The notes under the pieces were generated by a model that was not told the DNA's origin, searched no databases, and saw only the letters and a list, made by a program, of their open reading frames with translations. This document shows positions 1-11,161 of a stretch of 64,000 nt of DNA, piece after piece; within the stretch, counting starts at the first letter, position 1, and each line of letters starts with the position of its first letter. Origin of the DNA: Atherix ibis. Its lineage: Eukaryota > Arthropoda > Insecta > Diptera > Athericidae. The stretch is taken from positions 51,901,667 through 51,965,666 of the forward strand of contig OY282610.1 of the NCBI GenBank assembly GCA_958298945.1, read 5' to 3'. A program made the translations under genes and the position numbers.

Positions 1-830
1 TCAGGATAATAAGAATAATTATTAGTTTCACATATGTATGCGCATTAACATCATTAAACAAATTTTCGAAAAAATTTCCTTTTTCATAGAAAAATAGAAA
101 TTTAAAAAAAAATTTAATGATCTTTTGGCAAATTTTTCTCAAAACTCCCACCGAAATTTATCGTGACATGTCATTTTCCTTCCAATCATTATATTAAGAG
201 TCATAGAAGGTTTGCCTGAAAGTGTGCAATGACACCACAAAATAAATTCTAAAAAACCTTAATTTTTATACAAAAAAAACAAATTTTAATAAAGAAAACA
301 ATTAATTTTATGAATTTTTTCTCAAAATCACCAACAAAAATTTATCCAGAAAGGATATTCTCATTCCAATCGAGAAAATATGTATTGGAGAAGCTTTGCC
401 TGAAAGTACGCAATGACACCATAAAAACAATTCTAAAAACCTTAATTTGTATACAAAAAAAACGAATTTTAAGAAAGAAAACTATAAATTTTATGAATTT
501 TTTCTCAAAATCACCAACAAAAATTTATCCAGAAAGGATATTCTCATTCCAATCGAGAAAATATGTATTGGAGAAGCTTTGCCTGAAAGTACGCAATGAC
601 ACCATAAAAACAATTCTAAAAACCTTAATTTGTATACAAAAAAAAACGAATTTTAGGAAAGAAAACTATAAATTTTATGAATTTTTTCTCAAAATCACCA
701 ACAAAAATTTATCCAGAAATGATATTCTCATTCCAATCGAGAAAATATGCATTGGAGAAGCTTTGCCTGAAAATACGCAATGACACCATAAAAACAATTC
801 TAAAAACCTTAATTTTTATACAAAAAAAAT

Positions 831-1015
831 GAATTTTAAGAAAGAAAACCATAAATTTTATGAATTTTTTCTCAAAACCACCAACAAAAATTTATCCAGA
901 AAGAATTTTCTCATTCCAATGAGAATAATATGAATTGGAGAAGCTTTGCCTGAAAGTGCACAATCATACCCCAAACAAACATCTCCAAAAAACCACCATT
1001 TTCATAGAGAAAAAC
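831..1015 (+). repeat. W monomer, first of the fixed five-monomer block (reference copy)
   Basis: This monomer is about 185 bp. The first half is A-like but with AAAACCACC, GAAAGAATTTTC and AATGAGAATAATATGAATTGG. The second half diverges after CCTGAAAGT into GCACAATCATACCCC and a CCAAAAAACCACC stretch. W is the point of transition between homogenised and divergent monomers, and nearly all hybrid junctions in the array involve it. Confidence 0.88.
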
Positions 1016-1194
1016 AAATTTTAAGAGAAAGTGGACTCAGTGTAATAATTGTTGCCTCCTATTTTTTGAGAAAACTGGGTGCCTGGTGTAAAAATTGGAT
1101 TTTCGTGAATATTGTCACAAATTTTCGAATTTTTGTGGTTTTTTGCATATCTTTAGGTGGTCAATTTATTTTGCTTTCAGTATATAAAAAATTT
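1016..1194 (+). repeat. V monomer, most divergent of the fixed block (reference copy)
   Basis: This segment is about 179 bp. Only its first ~16 bases (AATTTTAAGAGAAAG) clearly resemble the A monomer. The rest is rich in T and G on the + strand, the opposite of the A-rich neighbours, and includes GGGTGCCTGGTG and TTTAGGTGGTC. It occupies one monomer length, so it may be an extremely diverged monomer, an inverted one, or a captured foreign piece. I could not align it by eye in either orientation. Confidence 0.75.
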
Positions 1195-1372
1195 AATTTT
1201 AGGCAATTTTTTTTTAATAGTGCTCACAAAAATTTATTCTGAAAGGATATTCCTTTTTCGATCAGGATAATATGGATCTAGAAGGCTATGTTAAAGTGTA
1301 TGTAATGAAACCATGAAACAAATTGCCATTTTTATCCAAAAAAGCAAACTTTATTTTTTAAAAAATACAGCG
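1195..1372 (+). repeat. X monomer of the fixed block (reference copy)
   Basis: This monomer is about 178 bp. It aligns with A by eye: AATTTTAGGCAATTTT matches the A start, then CACAAAAATTTATTCTGAAAGGATATTC, GATCAGGATAATATGG and TGTAATGAAACCATGAAAC fall at the same offsets as their A counterparts. It shares CGATCAGGATAATA with Y (1259-1272 here and 1435-1448 in Y). Confidence 0.85.
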
Positions 1373-1547
1373 AACTTTAGGTATTTTTTTTTAAAACGCC
1401 TGGAAAAAATTTTCCTGTAAGGACTTTTTTAGTCCGATCAGGATAATAAGAATAATTATTAGTTTCACATATGTATGCGCATTAACATCATTAAACAAAT
1501 TTTCGAAAAAATTTCCTTTTTCATAGAAAAATAGAAATTTAAAAAAA
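1373..1547 (+). repeat. Y monomer of the fixed block (reference copy; carries the phase marker)
   Basis: This monomer is about 175 bp. AACTTTAGGTATTTTTTTTT and AATTTTCCTGTAAGGA parallel the start of X, so X and Y are sister monomers. It contains the unit phase marker TCAGGATAATAAGAAT, the dyad AATAATTATT, and CACATATGTATGCGCATT with the palindromes CATATG and TGCGCA. Y is well conserved from unit to unit. Confidence 0.85.
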
Positions 1548-1718
1548 AATTTAATGATCTTTTGGCAAATTTTTCTCAAAACTCCCACCGAAATTTATCG
1601 TGACATGTCATTTTCCTTCCAATCATTATATTAAGAGTCATAGAAGGTTTGCCTGAAAGTGTGCAATGACACCACAAAATAAATTCTAAAAAACCTTAAT
1701 TTTTATACAAAAAAAACA
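1548..1718 (+). repeat. Z monomer, last of the fixed block (reference copy)
   Basis: This monomer is about 171 bp, the shortest of the set. Its middle keeps an A-like core (TTTCTCAAAACTCCCACC, then AAATTTATCGTGACATG). Its last ~80 bp (GGTTTGCCTGAAAGTGTGCAATGACACCAC onward) are close to the A consensus. It leads directly into the first A-type monomer of each unit. Confidence 0.85.
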
Positions 1719-1901
1719 AATTTTAATAAAGAAAACAATTAATTTTATGAATTTTTTCTCAAAATCACCAACAAAAATTTATCCAGAAAGGATATTCTCA
1801 TTCCAATCGAGAAAATATGTATTGGAGAAGCTTTGCCTGAAAGTACGCAATGACACCATAAAAACAATTCTAAAAACCTTAATTTGTATACAAAAAAAAC
1901 G
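1719..1901 (+). repeat. Type-a A monomer (reference copy)
   Basis: This is a 183-bp monomer, normally the first after Z. Its marks are AATAAAG and CAATTAA after the AATTTT start, then TCACCAACAAAAATTTATCC, GAAAGGATATTC, TGTATTGG, AACAATTC and TTTGTATAC. This copy and the one in unit 1 follow ACAAATTTT; most others follow ACGAATTTT. A second type-a copy often sits fourth in the unit and then carries GCATTGG and AACCGTTC instead. Being 183 bp, a multiple of three, it keeps any open frame running into the next monomer. Confidence 0.9.
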
Positions 1902-2085
1902 AATTTTAAGAAAGAAAACTATAAATTTTATGAATTTTTTCTCAAAATCACCAACAAAAATTTATCCAGAAAGGATATTCTCATTCCAATCGAGAAAATA
2001 TGTATTGGAGAAGCTTTGCCTGAAAGTACGCAATGACACCATAAAAACAATTCTAAAAACCTTAATTTGTATACAAAAAAAAACG
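1902..2085 (+). repeat. Type-b A monomer (reference copy)
   Basis: This is a 184-bp monomer, usually second in the A block. It has AAGAAAG followed by CTATAAA, then GAAAGGATATTC, TGTATTGG, AACAATTC and TTTGTATAC. Its terminal poly-A run is one base longer than in the preceding monomer, which makes it 184 bp and shifts the reading frame. Confidence 0.9.
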
Positions 2086-2268
2086 AATTTTAGGAAAGAA
2101 AACTATAAATTTTATGAATTTTTTCTCAAAATCACCAACAAAAATTTATCCAGAAAGGATATTCTCATTCCAATCGAGAAAATATGCATTGGAGAAGCTT
2201 TGCCTAAAAGTACGCAATGACACCATAAAAATCGTTCTAAAAACCTTAATTTTTATACAAAAAAAACG
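2086..2268 (+). repeat. Type-c A monomer (reference copy)
   Basis: This is a 183-bp monomer, usually third in the A block. It is marked by AGGAAAG and CTATAAA near the start. Its second half has GCATTGG, CCTAAAAGT and TTTTTATAC. Most type-c copies carry AACCGTTC; this one has AATCGTTC, a private change. In units 1 and 12 the c start is joined to a d-like end (GAAATGAT), which marks a monomer hybrid. Confidence 0.9.
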
Positions 2269-2451
2269 AATTTTAATAAAGAAAACAATTAATTTTATGA
2301 ATTTTTTCTCAAAATCACCAACAAAAATTTATCCAGAAAGGATATTCTCATTCCAATCGAGAAAATATGCATTGGAGAAGCTTTGCCTAAAAGTACGCAA
2401 TGACACCATAAAAACAATTCTAAAAACCTTAATTTTTATACAAAAAAAACG
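2269..2451 (+). repeat. Inner type-a A monomer (reference copy)
   Basis: This 183-bp monomer is fourth in the fullest unit order. The start is type a (AATAAAG, CAATTAA), but the rest carries GCATTGG and CCTAAAAGT like type c. It therefore differs from the first-position a and is a candidate old hybrid. Most inner copies have AACCGTTC; this one has AACAATTC. Confidence 0.85.
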
Positions 2452-2634
2452 AATTTTAAGAAAGAAAACCATAAATTTTATGAATTTTTACTCAAAACCA
2501 CCAACAAAAATTTATCCAGAAATGATATTCTCATTCCAATCGAGAAAATATGCATTGGAGAAGCTTTGCCTGAAAGTACGCAATGACACCATAAAAACAA
2601 TTCTAAAAACCTTAATTTTTATACAAAAAAAATG
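2452..2634 (+). repeat. Type-d A monomer (reference copy, with W-like patch)
   Basis: This 183-bp monomer sits last in the A block, directly before W. It has AAGAAAG, CCATAAA, GAAATGATATTC, GCATTGG and AACAATTC, and its poly-A run ends in ATGAA rather than ACGAA. This particular copy also carries AAAACCACC, normally diagnostic of W, ahead of GAAATGAT, so it is a small W/d mosaic. A private A in TTTTTACTC is also present. Confidence 0.85.
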
Positions 2635-3239
2635 AATTTTAAGAAAAAAAACCATAAATTTTATGAATTTTTTCTCAAAACCACCAACAAAAATTTATCC
2701 GGAAAGAATTTTCTCATTCCAATGAGAATAATATGAATTGGAGAAGCTTTGCCTGAAAGTGCACAATCATACCCCAAACAAACATCTCCAAAAAACCACC
2801 ATTTTCATAGAGAAAAACAAATTTTAAGAGAAAGTGGACTCAGTGTAATAATTGTTGCCTCCTATTTTTTGAGAAAACTGGGTGCCTGGTGTAAAAATTG
2901 GATTTTCGTGAATATTGTCACAAATTTTCGAATTTTTGTGGTGTTTTGCATATCTTTAGGTGGTCAATTTATTTTGCTTTCAGTAAATAAAAAATTTAAT
3001 TTTAGGCAATTTTTTTTAATAGTGCTCACAAAAATTTATTCTGAAAGGATATTCCTTTTTCGATCAGGATAATATGGATCTAGAAGGCTATGTTAAAGTG
3101 TATGTAATGAAACCATGAAACAAATTGCCATTTTTATCCAAAAAAGCAAACTTTATTTTTAAAAAAATACAGCGAATTTTAGGTATTTTTTTTTAAAACG
3201 CCTGGAAAAAATTTTCCTGTAAGGACTTTTTTAGTCCGA

Positions 3240-4860
3240 TCAGGATAATAAGAATAATTATTAGTTTCACATATGTATGCGCATTAACATCATTAAACAA
3301 ATTTTCGAAAAAATTTCCTTTTTCATAGAAAAATAGAAATTTAAAGAAAAATTTAATGATCTTTTGGCAAATTTTTCTCAAAACTCCCACCGAAATTTAT
3401 CGTGACATGTCATTTTCCTTCCAATCATTATATTAAGAGTCATAGAAGGTTTGCCTGAAAGTGTGCAATGACACCACAAAATAAATTCTAAAAAACCTTA
3501 ATTTTTATACAAAAAAAACGAATTTTAATAAAGAAAACAATTAATTTTATGAATTTATTCTCAAAATCACCAACAAAAATTTATCCAGAAAGGATATTCT
3601 CATTCCAATCGAGAAAATATGTATTGGAGAAGCTTTGCCTGAAAGTACGCAATGACACCATAAAAACAATTCTAAAAACCTTAATTTGTATACAAAAAAA
3701 AAACGAATTTTAAGAAAGAAAACTATAAATTTTATGAATTTTTTCTCAAAATCACCAACAAAAATTTATCCAGAAAGGATATTCTCATTCCAATCGAGAA
3801 AATATGTATTGGAGAAGCTTTGCCTGAAAGTACGCAATGACACCATAAAAACAATTCTAAAAACCTTAATTTGTATACAAAAAAAAACGAATTTTAGGAA
3901 AGAAAACTATAAATTTTATGCATTTTTTCTCAAAATCACCAACAAAAATTTATCCAGAAAGGATATTCTCATTCCAATCGAAAAAATATGCATTGGAGAA
4001 GCTTTGCCTAAAAGTACGCAATGACACCATAAAAACCGTTCTAAAAACCTTAATTTTTATACCAAAAAAACGAATTTTAAGAAAGAAAACCATAAATTTT
4101 ATGAATTTTTTCTCAAAATCACCAACAAAAATTTATCCAGAAATGATATTCTCATTCCAATCGAGAAAATATGCATTGGAGAAGCTTTGCCTGAAAGTAC
4201 GCAATGACACCATAAAAACAATTCTAAAAACCTTAATTTTTATACAAAAAAAATGAATTTTAAGAAAAAAAACCATAAATTTTATGAATTTTTTCTCAAA
4301 ACCACCAACAAAAATTTATCCGGAAAGAATTTTCTCATTCCAATGAGAATAATATGAATTGGAGAAGCTTTGCCTGAAAGTGCACAATCATACCCCAAAC
4401 AAACATCTCCAAAAAACCACCATTTTCATAGAGAAAAACAAATTTTAAGAGAAAGTGGACTCAGTGTAATAATTGTTGCCTCCTATTTTTTGAGAAAACT
4501 GGGTGCCTGGTGTAAAAATTGGATTTTCGTGAATATTGTCACAAATTTTCGAATTTTTGTGGTGTTTTGCATATCTTTAGGTGGTCAATTTATTTTGCTT
4601 TCAGTAAATAAAAAATTTAATTTTAGGCAATTTTTTTTAATAGTGCTCACAAAAATTTATTCTGAAAGGATATTCCTTTTTCGATCAGGATAATATGGAT
4701 CTAGAAGGCTATGTTAAAGTGTATGTAATGAAACCATGAAACAAATTGCCATTTTTATCCAAAAAAGCAAACTTTATTTTTAAAAAAATACAGCGAATTT
4801 TAGGTATTTTTTTTTAAAACGCCTGGAAAAAATTTTCCTGTAAGGACTTTTTTAGTCCGA
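3240..4860 (+). repeat. HOR unit 3: A block a-b-c-d
   Basis: Length 1621 bp. With unit 4 it shares TTTAAAGAAAAATTT in Z, GAATTTATTCTC in the first a, CGAAAAAATATGC in c, and the poly-A interruption ATACCAAAAAAACG. These make units 3 and 4 a recent tandem duplicate. A private GCATTTTTTCTC occurs near 3920. Confidence 0.93.
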
Positions 4861-6480
4861 TCAGGATAATAAGAATAATTATTAGTTTCACATATGTATG
4901 CGCATTAACATCATTAAACAAATTTTCGAAAAAATTTCCTTTTTCATAGAAAAATAGAAATTTAAAGAAAAATTTAATGATCTTTTGGCAAATTTTTCTC
5001 AAAACTCCCACCGAAATTTATCGTGACATGTCATTTTCCTTCCAATCATTATATTAAGAGTCATAGAAGGTTTGCCTGAAAGTGTGCAATGACACCACAA
5101 AATAAATTCTAAAAAACCTTAATTTTTATACAAAAAAAACGAATTTTAATAAAGAAAACAATTAATTTTATGAATTTATTCTCAAAATCACCAACAAAAA
5201 TTTATCCAGAAAGGATATTCTCATTCCAATCGAGAAAATATGTATTGGAGAAGCTTTGCCTGAAAGTACGCAATGACACCATAAAAACAATTCTAAAAAC
5301 CTTAATTTGTATACAAAAAAAAACGAATTTTAAGAAAGAAAACTATAAATTTTATGAATTTTTTCTCAAAATCACCAACAAAAATTTATCCAGAAAGGAT
5401 ATTCTCATTCCAATCGAGAAAATATGTATTGGAGAAGCTTTGCCTGAAAGTACGCAATGACACCATAAAAACAATTCTAAAAACCTTAATTTGTATACAA
5501 AAAAAAACGAATTTTAGGAAAGAAAACTATAAATTTTATGAATTTTTTCTCAAAATCACCAACAAAAATTTATCCAGAAAGGATATTCTCATTCCAATCG
5601 AAAAAATATGCATTGGAGAAGCTTTGCCTAAAAGTACGCAATGACACCATAAAAACCGTTCTAAAAACCTTAATTTTTATACCAAAAAAACGAATTTTAA
5701 GAAAGAAAACCATAAATTTTATGAATTTTTTCTCAAAATCACCAACAAAAATTTATCCAGAAATGATATTCTCATTCCAATCGAGAAAATATGCATTGGA
5801 GAAGCTTTGCCTGAAAGTACGCAATGACACCATAAAAACAATTCTAAAAACCTTAATTTTTATACAAAAAAATGAATTTTTAAAAAAGAAAACCATAAAT
5901 TTTATGAATTTTTTCTCAAAACCACCAACAAAAATTTATCCAGAAAGAATTTTCTCATTCCAATGAGAATAATATGAATTGGAGAAGCTTTGCCTGAAAG
6001 TGCACAATCATACCCCAAACAAACATCTCCAAAAAACCACCATTTTCATAGAGAAAAACAAATTTTAAGAGAAAGTGGACTCAGTGTAATAATTGTTGCC
6101 TCCTATTTTTTGAGAAAACTGGGTGCCTGGTGTAAAATTGGATTTTCGTGAATATTGTCACAAATTTTCGAATTTTTGTGGTTTTTTGCATATCTTTAGG
6201 TGGTCAATTTATTTTGCTTTCAGTAAATAAAAAATTTAATTTTAGGCAATTTTTTTTTAATAGTGCTCACAAAAATTTATTCTGAAAAAATATTCCTTTT
6301 TCGATCAGGATAATATGGATCTAGAAGGCTATGTTAAAGTGTATGTAATGAAACCATGAAACAAATTGCCATTTTTATCCAAAAAAGCAAACTTTATTTT
6401 TAAAAAAATACAGCGAACTTTAGGTATTTTTTTTGAAAACGCCTGGAAAAAATTTTCCTGTAAGGACTTTTTTAGTCCGA
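4861..6480 (+). repeat. HOR unit 4: A block a-b-c-d
   Basis: Length 1620 bp, a near-copy of unit 3. One A is missing from the V run near 6135 (GTGTAAAATTGG instead of GTGTAAAAATTGG), and X has GAAAAAATATTC instead of GAAAGGATATTC. Confidence 0.93.
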
Positions 6481-8468
6481 TCAGGATAATAAGAATAATT
6501 ATTAGTTTCACATATGTATGCGCATTAACATCATTAAACAAATTTTCGAAAAAATTTCCTTTTTTATAGAAAAATAGAAATTTAAAAAAAAATTTAATGA
6601 TCTTTTGGCAAATTTTTCTCAAAACTCCCACCGAAATTTATCGTGACATGTCATTTTCCTTCCAATCATTATATTAAGAGTAATAGAAGGTTTGCCTGAA
6701 AGTGTACAATGACACCACAAAATAAATTCTAAAAAACCTTAATTTGTATACAAAAAAAAACGAATTTTAAGAAAGAAAACTATAAATTTTATGAATTTTT
6801 TCTCAAAATCACCAACAAAAATTTATCCAGAAAGGATATTCTCATTCCAATCGAGAAAATATGTATTGGAGAAGCTTTGCCTGAAAGTACGCAATGACAC
6901 CATGAAAACAATTCTAAAAACCTTAATTTGTATACAAAAAAAAACGAATTTTAGGAAAGAAAACTATAAATTTTATGAATTTTTTCTCAAAATCACCAAC
7001 AAAAATTTATCCAGAAAGGATATTCTCATTCCAATCGAAAAAATATGCATTGGAGAAGCTTTGCCTAAAAGTACGCAATGACACCATAAAAACCGTTCTA
7101 AAAACCTTAATTTTTATACCAAAAAAACGAATTTTAAGAAAGAAAACCATAAATTTTATGAATTTTTTCTCAAAATCACCAACAAAAATTATCCAGAAAT
7201 GATATTCTCATTCCAATCGAGAAAATATGTATTGGAGAAGCTTTGCCTGAAAGTACGCAATGACACCATAAAAACAATTCTAAAAACCTTAATTTGTATA
7301 CAAAAAAAAACGAATTTTAAGAAAGAAAACTATAAATTTTATGAATTTTTTCTCAAAATCACCAACAAAAATTTATCCAGAAAGGATATTCTCATTCCAA
7401 TCGAGAAAATATGTATTGGAGAAGCTTTGCCTAAAAGTACGCAATGACACCATAAAAACAATTCTAAAAACCTTAATTTGTATACAAAAAAAAACGAATT
7501 TTAGGAAAGAAAACTATAAATTTTATGAATTTTTTCTCAAAATCACCAACAAAAATTTATCCAGAAAGGATATTCTCATTCCAATCGAGACAATATGCAT
7601 TGGAGAAGCTTTGCCTAAAAGTACGCAATGACACCATAAAAACCGTTCTAAAAACCTTAATTTTTATACAAAAAAAACGAATTTTAATAAAGAAAACAAT
7701 TAATTTTATGAATTTTTTCTCAAAATCACCAACAAAAATTTATCCAGAAAGGATATTCTCATTCCAATCGAGAAAATATGCATTGGAGAAGCTTTGCCTA
7801 AAAGTACGCAATGACACCATAAAAACCGTTCTAAAAACCTTAATTTTTATACAAAAAAAATGAATTTTAAGAAAGAAAACCATAAATTTTATGAATTTTT
7901 TCTCAAAACCACCAGCAAAAATTTATCCAGAAAGAATTTTCTCATTCCAATGAGAATAATATGAATTGGAGAAGCTTTGCCTGAAAGTGCACAATCATAC
8001 CCCAAACAAACATCTCCAAAAAACCACCATTTTCATAGAGAAAAACAAATTTTAAGAGAAAGTGGACTCAGTGTAATAATTGTTGCCTCCTATTTTTTGA
8101 GAAAACTGGGTGCCTGGTGTAAAAATTGGATTTTCGTGAATATTGTCACAAATTTTCGAATTTTTGTGGTTTTTTGCATATCTTTAGGTGGTCAATTTAT
8201 TTTGCTTTCAGTAAATAAAAAATTTAATTTTAGGCAATTTTTTTTTAATAGTGCTCACAAAAATTTATTCTGAAAGGATATTCCTTTTTCGATCAGGATA
8301 ATATGGATCTAGAAGGCTATGTTAAAGTGTATGTAATGAAACCATGAAACAAATTGTCATTTTTATCCAAAAAAGCAAACTTTATTTTTAAAAAAATACA
8401 GCGAACTTTAGGTATTTTTTTTTAAAACGCCTGGAAAAAATTTTCCTGTAAGGACTTTTTTAGTCCGA
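6481..8468 (+). repeat. HOR unit 5: A block b-c-d-b-c-a
   Basis: Length 1988 bp with six A monomers. The leading type-a monomer is missing: Z runs straight into type b. The b-c pair occurs twice, so a partial block was duplicated. A one-base loss (AAAAATTATCC) lies near 7190. Z has TTTTTTATAG and AGTAATAG, shared with unit 6. Confidence 0.92.
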
Positions 8469-10089
8469 TCAGGATAATAAGAATAATTATTAGTTTCACA
8501 TATGTATGCGCATTAACATCATTAAACAAATTTTCGAAAAAATTTCCTTTTTTATAGAAAAATAGAAATTTAAAAAAAAATTTAATGATCTTTTGGCAAA
8601 TTTTTCTCAAAACTCCCACCGAAATTTATCGTGACATGTCATTTTCCTTCCAATCATTATATTAAGAGTAATAGAAGGTTTGCCTGAAAGTGTACAATGA
8701 CACCACAAAATAAATTCTAAAAAACCTTAATTTTTATACAAAAAAAAACGAATTTTAATAAAGAAAACAATTAATTTTATGAATTTTTTCTCAAAATCAC
8801 CAACAAAAATTTATCCAGAAAGGATATTCTCATTCCAATCGAGAAAATATGTATTGGAGAAGCTTTGCCTAAAAGTACGCAATGACACCATAAAAACAAT
8901 TCTAAAAACCTTAATTTGTATACAAAAAAAAACGAATTTTAAGAAAGAAAACTATAAATTTATGAATTTTTTCTCAAAATCACCAACAAAAATTTATCCA
9001 GAAAGGATATTCTCATTCCAATCGAGAAAATATGTATTGGAGAAGCTTTGCCTGAAAGTACGCAATCACACCATAAAAACAATTCTAAAAACCTTAATTT
9101 GTATACAAAAAAAAACGAATTTTAGGAAAGAAAACTATAAATTTTATGAATTTTTTCTCAAAATCACCAACAAAAATTTATCCAGAAAGGATATTCTCCT
9201 TCCAATCGAAAAAATATGCATTGGAGAAGCTTTGCCTAAAAGTACGCAATAACACCATAAAAACCGTTCTAAAAACCTTAATTTTTATACAAAAAAAACG
9301 AATTTTAATAAAGAAAACAATTAATTTTATGAATTTTTTCTCAAAATCACCAACAAAAATTTATCCAGAAAGGATATTCTCATTCCAATCGAGAAAATAT
9401 GCATTGGAGAAGCTTTGCCTAAAAGTACGCAATGACACCATAAAAACCGTTCTAAAAACCTTAATTTTTATACAAAAAAAATGAATTTTAAGAAAGAAAA
9501 CCATAAATTTTATGAATTTTTTCTCAAAACCACCAACAAAAATTTATCCAGAAAGAATTTTCTCATTCCAATGAGAATAATATGAATTGGAGAAGCTTTG
9601 CCTGAAAGTGCACAATCATACCCCAAACAAACATCTCCAAAAAACCACCATTTTCATAGAGAAAAACAAATTTTAAGAGAAAGTGGACTCAGTGTAATAA
9701 TTGTTGCCTCCTATTTTTTGAGAAAACTTGGTGCCTGGTGTAAAAATTGGATTTTCGTGAATATTGTCACAAATTTTCGAATTTTTGTGGTTTTTTGCAT
9801 ATCTTTAGGTGGTCAATTTATTTTGCTTTCAGTAAATAAAAAATTTAATTTTAGGCAATTTTTTTTTAATAGTGCTCACAAAAATTTATTCTGAAAGGAT
9901 ATTCCTTTTTCGATCAGGATAATATGGATCTAGAAGGCTATGTTAAAGTGTATGTAATGAAACCATGAAACAAATTGCCATTTTTATCCAAAAAAGCAAA
10001 CTTTATTTTTAAAAAAATACAGCGAACTTTAGGTATTTTTTTTTAAAACGCCTGGAAAAAATTTTCCTGTAAGGACTTTTTTAGTCCGA
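8469..10089 (+). repeat. HOR unit 6: A block a-b-c-a
   Basis: Length 1621 bp. The block lacks a terminal type d. One T is missing near 8960 (ATAAATTTATG) and a private CTTGGTGCC lies in V near 9728. Z variants are shared with unit 5. Confidence 0.92.
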
Positions 10090-11161
10090 TCAGGATAATA
10101 AGAATAATTATTAATTTCACATATGTATGCGCATTAACATCATTAAACAAATTTTCGAAAAAATTTCCTTTTTCATAGAAAAATAGAAATTAAAAAAAAA
10201 ATTTAATGATCTTTTGGCAAATTTTTCTCAAAACTCCCACCGAAATTTATCGTGACATGTCATTTTCCTTCCAATCATTATATTAAGAGTAATAGAAGGT
10301 TTGCCTGAAAGTGTGCAATGACACCACAAAATAAATTCTAAAAAACTATAATTTGTATACAAAAAAAAAACGAATTTTAATAAAGAAAACAATTAATTTT
10401 ATGAATTTTTTCTCAAAATCACCAACAAAAATTTATTCAGAAAGGATATTCTCATTCCAATCGAGAAAATATGTATTGGAGAAGCTTTGCCTGAAAGTAC
10501 GCAATGACACCATAAAAACCGTTCTAAAAACCTTAATTTTTATACAAAAAAAATGAATTTTAAGAAAGAAACCCATAATTTTTATGAATTTTTTCTCAAA
10601 ACCACCAACAAAAATTTATCCAGAAAGAATTTTCTCATTCCAATGAGAATAATATGAATTGGAGAAGCTTTGCCTGAAAGTGCACAATCATACCCCAAAC
10701 AAACATCTCCAAAAAACCACCATTTTCATAGAGAAAAACAAATTTTAAGAGAAAGTGGACTCAGTGTAATAATTGTTGCCTCCTATTTTTTGAGAAAACT
10801 GGGTGCCTGGTGTAAAAATTGGATTTTCGTGAATATTGTCACAAATTTTCGAATTTTTGTGGTTTTTTGCATATCTTTAGGTGGTCAATTTATTTTGCTT
10901 TCAGTAAATAAAAAATTTAATTTTAGGCAATTTTTTTTTAATAGTGCTCACAAAAATTTATTCTGAAAGGATATTCCTTTTTCGATCAGGATAATATGGA
11001 TCTAGAAGGCTATGTTAAAGTGTATGTAATGAAACCATGAAACAAATTGCCATTTTTATCCAAAAAAGCAAACTTTATTTTTAAAAAAATACAGCGAACT
11101 TTAGGTATTTTTTTTTAAAACGCCTGGAAAAAATTTTCCTGTAAGGACTTTTTTAGTCCGA
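10090..11161 (+). repeat. HOR unit 7: A block a only
   Basis: Length 1072 bp, with a single A monomer before W. It has private changes in Z (CTATAATTTG near 10345) and in W (ACCCATAATTTT). It is the first of three consecutive reduced units. Confidence 0.92.

Larger units (their letters stand above)
1..1437 (+). repeat. HOR unit 1: A block a-b-c/d
   Basis: Length 1437 bp with three A monomers. The third starts as type c (AGGAAAG) and ends as type d (GAAATGAT), a hybrid consistent with loss of about two monomers from the full order. Its Z-to-a junction reads ACAAATTTT, shared only with unit 2. Confidence 0.93.
1438..3239 (+). repeat. HOR unit 2: A block a-b-c-a-d
   Basis: Length 1802 bp with the full five-monomer A block. 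The first two A monomers match those of unit 1. The W start has AAGAAAAAAAACC and CCGGAAAGAA, both shared with unit 3. The d copy at 2452-2634 is a W/d mosaic. Confidence 0.93.

Noticed and set aside
946..1242. Repeated ~98-codon frame across W and V (MPESAQSYPKQ start), present in most units
   Set aside because: It is conserved only because W-V is conserved at DNA level. In several units it is cut by single changes such as CAAATAAAC or ATAGATAAAAAC, and changes are not biased to third positions as far as I can see.
1391..1588. Minus-strand ~65-codon frame across Y and Z with a hydrophobic stretch
   Set aside because: It is a chance frame in a conserved repeat. Its end differs with small deletions (for example unit 30), and nothing supports expression.
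310..2635. Overlapping open frames encoding repeats of a ~61-residue, Lys/Ile/Phe-rich peptide starting MNFFSKSPTKIYP
   Set aside because: They recur in every A monomer, change frame with poly-A length, overlap each other, and stop at random W or Z differences. Low stop density plus a 183-bp period explains them. No conserved start context, introns or family similarity is visible.
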